Positions 36,693 through 45,788 of a stretch of DNA of 64,000 nucleotides are shown one piece after another. Source of the DNA: Clostridia bacterium. Its GTDB lineage: Bacteria; Bacillota; Clostridia; Christensenellales; Aristaeellaceae. The position numbers and the translations under genes are program-made. The stretch spans positions 19,153 to 83,152 of the forward strand of contig JAFQIB010000057.1 of the NCBI GenBank assembly GCA_017397765.1, given 5' to 3'. How positions within the stretch are numbered: the first letter of the stretch is position 1; every line of letters begins with the position of its first letter. Below the pieces are notes generated by a model. That model ran no database searches. It worked only from the letters and a program-made list of their open reading frames with translations, and was not told the DNA's origin.

Positions 36693-37958
36693 ATGAACAT
36701 GGATTTCAGCTGCTGTATCAACCGGATCAAAGCCTCCCTGGCGCCGTCCACCGGCTGCACCGAGCCTGCGGCGATTGCGCTGAACGCTGCGACGGCCCGC
36801 GCGAACGTGCAGGGCGAGATCACCGGGATCACGGCCCGGATGGACGCCTATCTGTTCAAGAATGCCCTGGGCGTGGGCATTCCCGGCGCGGACGAGCGCG
36901 GGGTAGACCTTTGCGTGGCCCTGGGCGTGACGGCGGGCGATCCCCATGCCGGCATGAACGCCCTGCACACCGTGCGTCCGGAGCAGCTGGCGCAGGCCAA
37001 GACGCTGCGGCCCCTGGTGAGGGTGGAGATCGCCGAGGAGGCGAAGGGCCTCTACATTGAGACGACCATCACCACGGCGGAGGATGCAGTACGGGTGATT
37101 ACCAGCGGCGAGCACGACTGCATCGCCCGCATTGAGCATGCGCCCTTCACCCCCTTTACGGCCCGGACGGCGGAGCTGGCGGAGGCAGCCCATGAGGGCT
37201 CGCTGAGCGAGTTTGTGGAATTTGCCCGCACCTGTCCGCTGGAGGAGCTGACCTTCCTCCGGGACGCCCTCAACATGAACCGCGTCGTCTATTACCGCGC
37301 CATGGAGGAGGGGCTGGCCCATCAGGTGCTGCCCAATATGCTGCTGCAGGACGGCTCTCTCTATGCGCAGGCCAAGAAAATGGCCGGCACGGCCAGCTAT
37401 GCCCGCATGCACGGCATCCCCCTGCCTGTCATGACGGCCACCGGCAGCGGCAATCAGGGGTTGACGCTCTTCCTCACGGTGGATGCGGCGGCCCGCACCT
37501 TCAATGTGTCCGAGGAACGGCTGCTGCGGGCGCTGGCGGCGGCCTGTCTGGCGAATATCTACATCAAGAGCTTCATCGGCCCGCTGTCCAGCGTATGCGC
37601 CTGCGGCGTGGCCTCCGGTCTGAGTGCGTCCATCGGGGTGGTCTTCCTCATGGGCGGCGGCGAGAAGGAGATGCTGCAGGCTTCCCGGAACATTCTGGGC
37701 AGCGTCAGCGGCATGATCTGCGACGGCGCGAAGGAGGGCTGCGCGTCCAAGGTGGCCCTTTCCGCGGGCCTTGCGGTGGAGGCGGCCTGCCTGGCGATGG
37801 AGGGCGGCGGCATTCACGCCCAGGACGGCATTCTGGATGATCGCTTCGACAGCCTCATCGAGCATCTGGGCGAGCTGGTTTGCGTCGGCATGGGCCGCAC
37901 GAACGACACCATTGTACACATCATGAAGGATCAGAAGATCCGCCGCCCCAACTGCTGA
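36693..37958 (+). CDS. UPF0597 / L-cysteine desulfidase-like protein
   Basis: A 421-residue protein of the CyuA/YhaM group, related to the iron-sulfur serine dehydratase alpha chain. The key segments are APSTGCTEPAAIAL near the N-terminus, TATGSGNQGLTLFL in the middle, and SSVCACGVASG plus CDGAKEGCASK toward the end, where the cysteines would hold a 4Fe-4S cluster. Characterised relatives convert cysteine to pyruvate, sulfide and ammonia under anaerobic conditions, which fits this organism. Two ATG codons overlap; 36693 has the better spacing from TGGAG than 36690. The gene is divergent from ltaE. A double-hairpin repeat begins at the base after the stop codon. Confidence 0.85.
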   Translation: MNMDFSCCINRIKASLAPSTGCTEPAAIALNAATARANVQGEITGITARMDAYLFKNALGVGIPGADERGVDLCVALGVTAGDPHAGMNALHTVRPEQLAQAKTLRPLVRVEIAEEAKGLYIETTITTAEDAVRVITSGEHDCIARIEHAPFTPFTARTAELAEAAHEGSLSEFVEFARTCPLEELTFLRDALNMNRVVYYRAMEEGLAHQVLPNMLLQDGSLYAQAKKMAGTASYARMHGIPLPVMTATGSGNQGLTLFLTVDAAARTFNVSEERLLRALAAACLANIYIKSFIGPLSSVCACGVASGLSASIGVVFLMGGGEKEMLQASRNILGSVSGMICDGAKEGCASKVALSAGLAVEAACLAMEGGGIHAQDGILDDRFDSLIEHLGELVCVGMGRTNDTIVHIMKDQKIRRPNC

Positions 37959-38012
37959 CCAGGGGCGCTGCCCCTGGACCCCGCCAGAGGGACACAGCCC
38001 CTCTGGACTCCC
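37959..38012 (+). repeat. Double-hairpin intergenic repeat, family R1, copy 2
   Basis: CCAGGGGC/GCCCCTGG with loop GCT, then CCAGAGG...CCTCTGG, ending GGACTCCC. Compared with 6682-6736 both sides of the first stem changed (AAGGGG to CCAGGGG, CCCCTT to CCCCTGG), keeping pairing. After it, 38013-38080 is GC-rich with a GCGCCTGCGGCGC fold and no gene. Confidence 0.8.
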
Positions 38013-38195
38013 ATGACCGCGCCTGCGGCGCGGGGCGCTGCGTTGCGGCGGGGCGGAGGGGCGGCGGGGGTAGTGTCGCTTCAAATAAAGGGGGCTGTGG
38101 TGCGGAGCGGGATAAATGCGGCAATTATGAAATGTTTTGTGTACTGGCGGCGTCTGTAGGAATGCGGGAAGGCGCTGAATATAGGGGGTAGATGT

Positions 38196-38975
38196 ATGGC
38201 GGGAAGGCAGATTGCGCAGGCGGCTGTGCTGCGTGGGCGTGCGCTGGAGGCGCTGAAGACGAATTGGAGAATGCTGCTGCCGGGGTATGCGCTGACGATG
38301 CTGGCCTGCTATGCGGGCGGCCGGATTGCGGGCGCTGTTCCGGTCATCGGGCCGTTTCTGTCGATGATGATATCTGCGCTGATGATGGTGCCTGTGCTGG
38401 GCCTGACCGGCGGCGTGCTGGGATATTATCGCGGGATACCGGTGAAGCGGGATTGTGTAAAGCGTATGTTTCCCCATTGGCAGCGGGTTTGTCTGCTATA
38501 TTTGTGGACGATGCTGTGTATGATGGGCTGGATCATGATCGGCGCCGTTGTCACGGCTGCGGGAGCTGGATTGCTGTTTGGCGGAAACGCTGCGGTGGTG
38601 AGCGACAGCCAGCAGGGCTTTGGCGTGCTGCTGATGAGCGCCGGGATTCTGCTGATGCTGGGGCTGGGTTTCCGGGCAATGCTGAATTACAGCATGTCCC
38701 AGTGTATTCTGATCGATGCGCCGTCCACCGGTGTGCGCGAAACGCTCAGGAAGAGCCGGGCGATGATCGCGGGGTATCGCTGGCATTATGTACGGGTGAA
38801 CCTGCCGGTGTTTGCGGTTGTTTTGCTGGCGGCGGGGGTAGTGGTCTGGCTGACAGCAGCGCTGCCGGACTGGCTGTCCTCGCTGATCTCCGCTGTGTTT
38901 TCCGTGTTTTCGGGGCTGCTGGGCTGCTGTTTCCTGCCGGTAATGTATCAAGAGCTCAGAAGAATCGGCAGGTGA
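38196..38975 (+). CDS. DUF975-like integral membrane protein
   Basis: A 259-residue membrane protein with an N-terminal RGRALEALKTNWRMLLPGYALTML segment, the usual opening of the DUF975 family, and about six hydrophobic segments. A central LIDAPSTGVRETLRKSRAMIAGYRWHYVRVNLP matches the family's cytoplasmic loop (short pieces such as LRKSRAMIAGYR correspond to RRSAQVMKGRK in the gene at 2726). Function unknown. The ATG at 38196 has an AGGGGG ribosome site 7 bases upstream; another ATG at 38192 is in a different frame. It is separated from aroF by a promoter, repeats and leader. Confidence 0.72.
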   Translation: MAGRQIAQAAVLRGRALEALKTNWRMLLPGYALTMLACYAGGRIAGAVPVIGPFLSMMISALMMVPVLGLTGGVLGYYRGIPVKRDCVKRMFPHWQRVCLLYLWTMLCMMGWIMIGAVVTAAGAGLLFGGNAAVVSDSQQGFGVLLMSAGILLMLGLGFRAMLNYSMSQCILIDAPSTGVRETLRKSRAMIAGYRWHYVRVNLPVFAVVLLAAGVVVWLTAALPDWLSSLISAVFSVFSGLLGCCFLPVMYQELRRIGR

Positions 38976-39021
38976 ATGCAGGGAAGTGGGACATTGTACA
39001 GCAAAAGAACAATACCCTCCC

Positions 39022-39051
39022 TTGACATTTTTGTATACAAAAGACTATAAT
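39022..39051 (+). promoter_or_regulatory. Promoter of the aroF leader, with palindrome in the spacer
   Basis: TTGACA (39022-39027), 18-base spacer and TATAAT (39046-39051). The spacer holds the 10-bp perfect palindrome TTGTATACAA (39031-39040), a likely repressor-binding site. Confidence 0.8.
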
Positions 39052-39061
39052 ACTCCCCACA

Positions 39062-39246
39062 AGGAGGTCGGGCAAAGCCCGACTAGCGAAAGGCATTGCT
39101 TGCAATGCCCGAGCGTAGCCAGCGCACGGCTTTTTGCCGTGGGATGGCCGAAACAGGAGGTCGGGCGAAGCCCGACTAGCGAAAGGCATTGCTCGCAATG
39201 CCCGAGCGTAGCCAGCGCACGGCTTTTGCCGTGGGATGGCCGAACC
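39062..39246 (+). repeat. Three-hairpin repeat (R3), two tandem copies
   Basis: Copies at 39062-39154 and 39155-39246 differ at a few positions. Each has GTCGGGC/GCCCGAC, GGCATTGC/GCAATGCC and CACGGC/GCCGTG hairpins joined by the fixed linkers TAGCG and GCGTAGCCAGCG. Both copies begin with AGGAGG, and the AGGAGG that starts a would-be third copy (39247-39252) serves the leader-peptide ORF. Two copies in the opposite orientation lie at 62684-62860. Confidence 0.85.
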
Positions 39247-39260
39247 AGGAGGATATGGGT

Positions 39261-39332
39261 ATGCTGCATTCTTCTTACTTCGCGTTTACGTTCCCGGCTG
39301 CTTTTGCAACCGGGTCAGTTGACGTTACGTGA
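39261..39332 (+). CDS. Phe/Tyr-rich leader peptide of aroF (attenuator)
   Basis: A 23-codon open frame beginning ATG 39261, 8 bases after AGGAGG (39247-39252), and ending TGA at 39330. Its core SSYFAFTFPAAF carries four aromatic residues in six (Tyr, Phe, Phe, Phe) and one more Phe. It is placed between the promoter at 39022 and the terminator at 39375, upstream of the gene for the first step of aromatic amino acid synthesis. This is the layout of ribosome-mediated attenuation as in E. coli pheL. An ATG at 39255 in the same frame is too close to the ribosome site. Too short for ordinary gene finding; no protein function other than regulation is expected. Confidence 0.75.
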   Translation: MLHSSYFAFTFPAAFATGSVDVT

Positions 39333-39374
39333 AGTCAGCGGAAGGCATGCCTGTCAGCCTGAACAGGAAAATGT

Positions 39375-39414
39375 GCGCGGAAGCTCCTTTGCGGAACTTC
39401 CGTGCTTTAATTTT
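39375..39414 (+). terminator. Attenuator terminator before aroF
   Basis: 39375-39387 (GCGCGGAAG-C-TCC) pairs with 39393-39405 (GGA-A-CTTCCGTGC): 12 pairs, one mismatch, one G-T, loop TTTGC, followed by TTTAATTTT. It stands 42 bases after the leader stop and 36 before aroF. I could not draw a clear competing antiterminator by eye. Confidence 0.72.
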
Positions 39415-39450
39415 CCGCAAAACGTGCTACAATAGGGGAGGAAACAGATT

Positions 39451-40651
<1,201 letters not shown>

Positions 40652-40665
40652 ACTGGAGGTACACC

Positions 40666-41739
40666 ATGCCCATGATCACCGTCCCCCTGGGGGAACGAAC
40701 CTACCCCATCCATATCGGCAGCGGATTGCTGGACTGTCTTGGCGCGCATGTGCTGGAGGCGCTGGGTGAGATATCCGTTGCGGTGGTGACGGACGACAAC
40801 GTCGCCCCGCTTTATCTGGAGCGCGCGATGAAGTCCCTGGAGGCAGCCGGGCTGCGGGCCTGCAGCATCGTGCTGCCCCACGGCGAGCAGACCAAGTGCC
40901 TGGAGCAGCTGGCGAATTTGTACGGCTTCCTGTGTGAGCATCGCATCACCCGCAAGGATGCGGTGATCGCGCTGGGCGGCGGCGTGATCGGCGATCTGAC
41001 CGGCCTGGCGGCTGCGACCTTCTTGCGGGGCGTGCGCTTCATTCAGGTGCCGACCACGCTGCTGGCCCAGGTGGATTCCTCCGTGGGCGGCAAGGTGGCG
41101 GTGGATCTGCCCCAGGGCAAGAACCTGGTCGGCGCGTTCTATCAGCCGGAATTTGTCCTGGTGGACCCGGACACGCTGAACACCCTGACGGACGAATTCT
41201 GGCGGGACGGCCTGGGCGAGGTGGTCAAGTACGGCTGCATCGGGGACGCGGAGCTGTTTGCGCTGCTGGAGACTTGCGCTCCCGGCGGACGGGCGGCGCT
41301 GATGGCAAGGATCGACGAGATCCTGCTGCACTGCATCCAGGCCAAGGCGGACGTGGTGGCGCAGGATGAACGGGATACCGGGCTGCGCATGACGCTGAAC
41401 TTCGGCCACACTATCGCCCATGCGGTGGAGACCTGCCAGCATTACACCGGGCTGCGGCACGGCGAGGCAGTTGCCCTGGGCATGCATGTGATGACCCGCC
41501 TGACGGAAGCGAAGGGGATGACCGAGCCCGGCACGGCGGACCGGCTGGATGCGCTGCTGTCCCGGCTGGATATGCCCATGCAGCTGCCGCAGATCCCCGA
41601 GACGGAGCTGATCGCTGCGATGGGGATGGACAAGAAAGCCGCCGGTAAAACGCTGCGGGTCATCGGCATCCGGAGGATCGGTGAATGCTATATTCACCCG
41701 ACGGACACGGCGTTTTTCACAGGAATGACGGAGAATTAA
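40666..41739 (+). CDS. aroB: 3-dehydroquinate synthase
   Basis: A 357-residue NAD- and metal-dependent enzyme making 3-dehydroquinate from DAHP, the second step of the shikimate pathway. Landmarks: LPHGEQTKCLE, ALGGGVIGDLTGLAAATFLRG (NAD site), VPTTLLAQVDSSVGGKVAV, GLGEVVKYG, RMTLNFGHTIAHAVE and HGEAVALGM with the metal-binding histidines. Length is normal. The ATG at 40666 is 8 bases after CTGGAGG, which lies just outside the repeat element. It follows aroF, so both enzymes catalysing the first two steps are coexpressed unless the repeat blocks transcription. Confidence 0.95.
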   Translation: MPMITVPLGERTYPIHIGSGLLDCLGAHVLEALGEISVAVVTDDNVAPLYLERAMKSLEAAGLRACSIVLPHGEQTKCLEQLANLYGFLCEHRITRKDAVIALGGGVIGDLTGLAAATFLRGVRFIQVPTTLLAQVDSSVGGKVAVDLPQGKNLVGAFYQPEFVLVDPDTLNTLTDEFWRDGLGEVVKYGCIGDAELFALLETCAPGGRAALMARIDEILLHCIQAKADVVAQDERDTGLRMTLNFGHTIAHAVETCQHYTGLRHGEAVALGMHVMTRLTEAKGMTEPGTADRLDALLSRLDMPMQLPQIPETELIAAMGMDKKAAGKTLRVIGIRRIGECYIHPTDTAFFTGMTEN

Positions 41740-41803
41740 TAAGCAATATCAACAAAAAGCAACAAATTTATCCGGTTCTCTTTTCAAAGCGTCCCGATTC
41801 ATG

Positions 41804-41868
41804 TACAATATCATTGATGTCGTATGTCGCGGCACGTCCGATGCTTATGTCGGCGCGCCGCGTTTTTT
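41804..41868 (+). promoter_or_regulatory. Possible promoter followed by terminator before the AraC gene
   Basis: TACAAT at 41804-41809 with a weak TTTTCA 17 bases upstream could start transcription near 41816. A hairpin CGCGGC...GCCGCG (41828-41833 with 41857-41862) and six T follow. It ends aroB and may also limit the AraC gene. Confidence 0.55.
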
Positions 41869-41911
41869 CGCTCAGCGTCCGCCGGACGCTGCAGATCAGA
41901 AGGAGTAGGAT

Positions 41912-42991
41912 ATGGCAACGGAACGCGAAGAGTCCCTGAGCCGGAGCATGGCGGCGCTGCTGGCGGGAGATCCCGGGGCGCAGGCGCCGGAGGATACGGG
42001 GGTGTATGCCTGGCGCCTGATCCGCTGGGAGGCAGACGTCCCCCTGACCGACGAGCAGCGGGAGGCGCTGCTGGAGGGCGTGGACGCTACAATGGCCTCT
42101 GCCGGTACGGCAGCGGCGCTTTTCGCTGCGGACGGCGACGTGATGACCATCATGCTGGCCCTGGACCGCTTCCCGGCCAAGGTGCATCGGGACACGGTGC
42201 TGTGGCTCTGCGCCCATGCGCTGATGGATCATGCTTCGGTCAACCTGGAGCAGGACGGCACGATGTTCATCGGCGAGGAATTTGACTCTGCCGCGGAGTG
42301 GGCGGCGCATCTGGCCCCCATGCGGGAGATCTCCGACTGGTGGAACCGGGTCTCGCCCATTGACGGCGCAAAGGCCCACGCCCACCGCAACCATCTGCAG
42401 ACCAGCATCAAGCGCCGCCAGTATGCGGTGCTGGGCGGCTATGTGTCCCGGGCGCTGCGCTCGGAGACGGAGCTGGCCCGGGTCTGCTTCGGCTTTGTGC
42501 CGCTGGTGATCGAGGCGATCTGGAGCCAGCATGGCGAGCTGTCGCTGCAAAAGCTGACGGAGGGACTGCGCCTGTCGGAGATGCCGCGCCATCCGCGGGA
42601 GACGCTGCTGGACTGGCTGACGGCGCTGCAGCCGCTGCTGCGGGCCTGCCCGGCTTCGGTCAACGCCGCGCCCATTGAGCGGGTGATCGAGTCCATCCGG
42701 GCAGACTGCGCGCTGCCCTATTCCCAGGCCAATCTGTCCAAGTCGCTGGGGCTGACCCCGGCCTATTTCTGCCGCCTTTTCCATGAAAAGACCGGCCAGC
42801 ATTTCTCCACCTTCCTCACCCGTACCCGCATGGAGAAGGCCCAGTATCTGCTCTCCGACGGGCAGAATCTGTCCCTGGCCGAGGTCAGCGCTGCCTGCGG
42901 CTACCCGAACAAGAGCTATTTCTGCCAGGTGTTCAAAAAGTACACCGGTATGACGCCCGGTGAATTTGAAAATGCGTATAAGGATGTATAA
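41912..42991 (+). CDS. AraC-family transcriptional regulator
   Basis: A 359-residue protein with a C-terminal AraC DNA-binding domain (about 255-359): SIRADCALPYSQANLSKSLGLTPAYFCRLFHEKTGQHFSTFL gives the first helix-turn-helix, AEVSAACGYPNKSYFCQVFKKYTGMTPGEF the second (quoted in pieces: LSKSLGLTPAYFCRLF, SYFCQVFKKYTGM). The N-terminal 250 residues do not show the cupin or a receiver domain that I recognise, and contain a long alpha-helical region, so the signal is unknown. It starts after CAGAAGGAG. It lies alone between aroB and a SpoIID-like gene, with a terminator on each side; no target is obvious. Confidence 0.85.
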   Translation: MATEREESLSRSMAALLAGDPGAQAPEDTGVYAWRLIRWEADVPLTDEQREALLEGVDATMASAGTAAALFAADGDVMTIMLALDRFPAKVHRDTVLWLCAHALMDHASVNLEQDGTMFIGEEFDSAAEWAAHLAPMREISDWWNRVSPIDGAKAHAHRNHLQTSIKRRQYAVLGGYVSRALRSETELARVCFGFVPLVIEAIWSQHGELSLQKLTEGLRLSEMPRHPRETLLDWLTALQPLLRACPASVNAAPIERVIESIRADCALPYSQANLSKSLGLTPAYFCRLFHEKTGQHFSTFLTRTRMEKAQYLLSDGQNLSLAEVSAACGYPNKSYFCQVFKKYTGMTPGEFENAYKDV

Positions 42992-43002
42992 ATCATTTCC
43001 AT

Positions 43003-43033
43003 ACGGATGATAATGCTGTTGTCATCCGTTTTT
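43003..43033 (+). terminator. Terminator of the AraC gene
   Basis: ACGGATGA pairs with TCATCCGT, followed by TTTT. Confidence 0.82.
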
Positions 43034-43093
43034 ATGGTGGCTGAATGTGTCACGAAAAACGGCTTGACGACTCTTCCAGGAGGTTTTCTGTAG

Positions 43094-44941
43094 ATGAAGA
43101 AATGCCTTGCCATGCTGCTGTGCCTGATGCTTTGCACGGCGATATTGCCCCTGCGGACAGCCTCTGCGGAGGAGGCGGCCCCCAATGTGCGGGTGCTGCT
43201 GCGCCGCCTGGCGCTGACGGACCGGGCCGATCTGATCCTGGACGGCGCCTATACCGCCTCGGTGGACGGGGACGTGGTGATGAGCTTCCCGGTGAATGCG
43301 GAGGTGACTGTTGCCATCCGCAGCGGCGAATTGTACCTGTTCTATGAGGGCATGAGATTGCAGCTGGGGGATGAGGTCACCTTCATCCGCAATGCTTCCG
43401 GCGGCGATGATGACCGCACCGGGCTGCGCTTTGACAAAAACGGCGGCCTCTATCCCGGCGATCTGTCCCTGAAGATCGTGGGCGGCGTGCTCTATCCGGT
43501 ATGCACCATGTCCGTGGAGGATTATCTGCTGGGCGTCGTACCCTATGAAATGAGCGAGTACTTCCCGCTGGAGGCGCTGAAGGCCCAGGCGGTCTGCGCC
43601 CGCACCTATGCGCTGAACAAGCTGGGCGCCAATGCGGATTATGACGTGGTGGATACCACCAACGATCAGGTGTTCAAGGGTGTGAATTACAACTATACCA
43701 ATGCCCGTCGCGCGGTGGAGGAAACCGCCGGCGTGGTCGGCACCTACAAGGGCAAGCTGGCCATCTGCTATTACAGTGCTTCCAACGGCGGCCAGACCGA
43801 GCTGGTGCAGAACGTCTGGTCCGGCCGGGGCGATTGGGATTACTATGCCATGGTGGATGATCCCTACGACGTGGAAAACCCGGAATCCGTCGTCCGCCGG
43901 GCCCGCATCGCCAAGGACGGCAAGATCGACGAGGGCTTCAAGGCCATCCTGTACTCCTATGCGTTGCCGGAGCTGCTGCGCCAGGGCTTTGTGCCCTCGG
44001 CGGAAAATTTCCGCATCGACAAAATCACCGGCATGAGCCTGGGCGCGCCCGCCTATGACGAGCCCAGCCGCTCCTATACCGAGCTGACGCTGACCTTTGC
44101 CTGGTCGGGGAAGAAGTGGCTTGAGCCTGCGCTGACCACGCCCGCGCCGACAGCCATGCAGGACGAGGAAGAGGAGGAATTTTACTTCTTCGCCACCCCG
44201 GAGCCCACGGTGACCGTGACGCCCACGGCAACGCCGGAGGCCTCGCCCACGCCCATGCCCACCCCGTCGCTGAGCGATTTCATGCCTGCTGAAGGGGAAA
44301 TGACCGTCACGGTGGACATCTTCCCGGAGGTCATTGACGAGCTGCTGCTTTCCGTCTACGGCGCGGACAACGAAATGCTGACCATCCGGGAAACGGAGAC
44401 GCATTTCATCCTGGAGGCCCGCCGGTACGGCCACGGCGTGGGCATGAGCCAGCGCGGCGCGCAGTGGATGGCAGGCCAGTACGGTAAGACCTTCACGGAG
44501 ATCATGAACTTCTACTATCCGGGGATGACGCTGTCGAAGGTGAGCGCCGGGAAGCCGGTGCTGCCCACCGCGCCGGCGGAGCTGGCTGCGACCCTTGCGC
44601 CGCCCGCCACGCCTACGCCCCGCCCGACCCTGATGCCCGTTTCTGCCGATGACATACCGGAAGGCGCGTATCTGGCGGCAGTTACGGAGATCGACGACGA
44701 TTCCAGCCTCAACCTGCGCCAGGAGCCCTCCCAGGGCGCGGAGATCCTGCGCCGGCTGTACAAGCATCAGCGGCTGATCGTGCTGGAGCGCTGTGAAGAT
44801 CCCGAGTGGGTGAAGGTGCGCACGGACGTGATCGAGGGCTATGTGATGGCCTCCTTCCTGACTGCTGTGGAGGAAGCACCCAGCCCCACGCCTGCGCCGC
44901 CGGCTTCCACACCCGGCTTTACGAACGCACCGGGGGTATAA
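43094..44941 (+). CDS. Secreted SpoIID/LytB-domain protein with SH3-like C-terminus
   Basis: A 615-residue secreted protein. Signal peptide about 1-25 (ends TASAEEA). Residues about 55-130 form an all-beta N-terminal piece, then the SpoIID domain: MSVEDYLLGVVPYEMSEYFPLEALKAQAVCARTYAL, YSASNGGQTE and VWSGRGD. The domain is split by a Thr/Pro/Glu-rich stretch (about 345-400, TPEPTVTVTPTATPEASPTPMPTP) before its last part, GHGVGMSQRGAQWMAGQYGKTFTEI. SpoIID enzymes cut denuded glycan strands of peptidoglycan. A second Pro-rich linker and an SH3-like domain (about 545-600, EGAYLAAVTEIDDDSSLNLRQEPSQGAEILRRLYK) close the protein. Start ATG 43094 after CCAGGAGG. Confidence 0.85.
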   Translation: MKKCLAMLLCLMLCTAILPLRTASAEEAAPNVRVLLRRLALTDRADLILDGAYTASVDGDVVMSFPVNAEVTVAIRSGELYLFYEGMRLQLGDEVTFIRNASGGDDDRTGLRFDKNGGLYPGDLSLKIVGGVLYPVCTMSVEDYLLGVVPYEMSEYFPLEALKAQAVCARTYALNKLGANADYDVVDTTNDQVFKGVNYNYTNARRAVEETAGVVGTYKGKLAICYYSASNGGQTELVQNVWSGRGDWDYYAMVDDPYDVENPESVVRRARIAKDGKIDEGFKAILYSYALPELLRQGFVPSAENFRIDKITGMSLGAPAYDEPSRSYTELTLTFAWSGKKWLEPALTTPAPTAMQDEEEEEFYFFATPEPTVTVTPTATPEASPTPMPTPSLSDFMPAEGEMTVTVDIFPEVIDELLLSVYGADNEMLTIRETETHFILEARRYGHGVGMSQRGAQWMAGQYGKTFTEIMNFYYPGMTLSKVSAGKPVLPTAPAELAATLAPPATPTPRPTLMPVSADDIPEGAYLAAVTEIDDDSSLNLRQEPSQGAEILRRLYKHQRLIVLERCEDPEWVKVRTDVIEGYVMASFLTAVEEAPSPTPAPPASTPGFTNAPGV

Positions 44942-44946
44942 AGCAA

Positions 44947-45245
44947 GGGCGCACGACTGGAAATCGTGCGCTCAGGGTGTCGAAAAAGTGCTTTAGGCAC
45001 TTTTTCGAGGAATTGCACTCGCGCACTGGTCGAGCCATCAATGGCTCTCCCGGCCGTTTGCTCGTGTAAGGAAGCGATTTTGTAAGCAAAATCGCGCGAA
45101 AATCGCCGCACAGGGGCTTTGCCCCGTTTAGCCGCCCCGAAGGGGCTCGCCGATTTTCGATCTAAAATCGGAGGGCTTGCGAGCCCTCCGATGCCACCCA
45201 TAGGTTTTTTGACAGTCTGGGCGCACGACTGGAAATCGTGCGCTC
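44947..45245. repeat. Hairpin-array element flanked by 27-bp direct repeats
   Basis: The direct repeats at 44947-44973 and 45219-45245 are identical and each folds as GCGCACGA/TCGTGCGC around CTGGAAA; the core CACGACTGGAAATCGTG resembles the anticodon arm of a tRNA-Ser(GGA). Between them lie at least six hairpins, for example CGAAAAAGTG/CACTTTTTCG, GAGCCAT/ATGGCTC, GCGATTTTG/CAAAATCGC, GGGGC/GCCCC, CGATTTT/AAAATCG and GGAGGGC/GCCCTCC. No protein gene is seen. The second direct repeat is followed by TTTT and can act as a terminator. Confidence 0.75.
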
Positions 45246-45287
45246 TTTTCCCTTTCGAGGGTGAATACGCATACTGAGGACAATGTG

Positions 45288-45662
45288 ATGAATGGAAATG
45301 GTTTGGCGCCATGTGGGCTCGATTGTGGCTCCTGTAATCTGTACAAAGCTGCTCATGATTTGGAAGCAGCTGCTGCGTTAGTGGACTGGTTCCGAAGCCG
45401 TGGCTGGATTGGGGAAGAAGAGGGAGCGGCATCTGTTCAGCAGAAGGCACCCTTCTGCATGGGCTGCCAGGATAAGCAGGAGCCCTGCTGGTGTGGGGAG
45501 TGCTTCCTGCGAGATTGCTGCGAAGAAAAGAAATACGCCCATTGCGGTCAATGTCCAGATTTCCCTTGCGCGAAATACATGGAGTGGACAGTCGGCATGC
45601 CGCATCATCAGGCTGCAATGGAAATTCTCATGATGCGTTCAGACAATGCCGGGCGCTTCTGA
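45288..45662 (+). CDS. DUF3795 cysteine-rich protein
   Basis: A 124-residue protein with the DUF3795 pattern: APCGLDCGSCNLY near the N-terminus, then FCMGCQDK, CWCGECFLRDCCEEK and CGQCPDFPCAKY. About fifteen cysteines in clusters suggest zinc or iron-sulfur binding. No function is established for the family. The ATG at 45288 follows GAGGA; an upstream GTG at 45261 would add nine residues. It lies just after the hairpin array and before the murG promoter. Confidence 0.75.
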   Translation: MNGNGLAPCGLDCGSCNLYKAAHDLEAAAALVDWFRSRGWIGEEEGAASVQQKAPFCMGCQDKQEPCWCGECFLRDCCEEKKYAHCGQCPDFPCAKYMEWTVGMPHHQAAMEILMMRSDNAGRF

Positions 45663-45717
45663 TGTGAGGCTTGCCCTTCGGGAGAACGCCCGCGCAAGGG
45701 GGGGACGGGCTTTGACC

Positions 45718-45746
45718 TTGACACATTTCCCCATCCGGTTTATCAT
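45718..45746 (+). promoter_or_regulatory. Promoter of murG
   Basis: TTGACA and TATCAT are 17 bases apart. Confidence 0.8.
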
Positions 45747-45788
45747 AGACTGTGCAAAAGACCATTCCCCTGAAAGGCGGTTAATGAT

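Noticed and set aside
39428-39433. TGCTACAAT as a second aroF promoter after the attenuator
   Set aside because: Its transcript would start at or beyond the aroF ribosome site, so it could not be translated normally.
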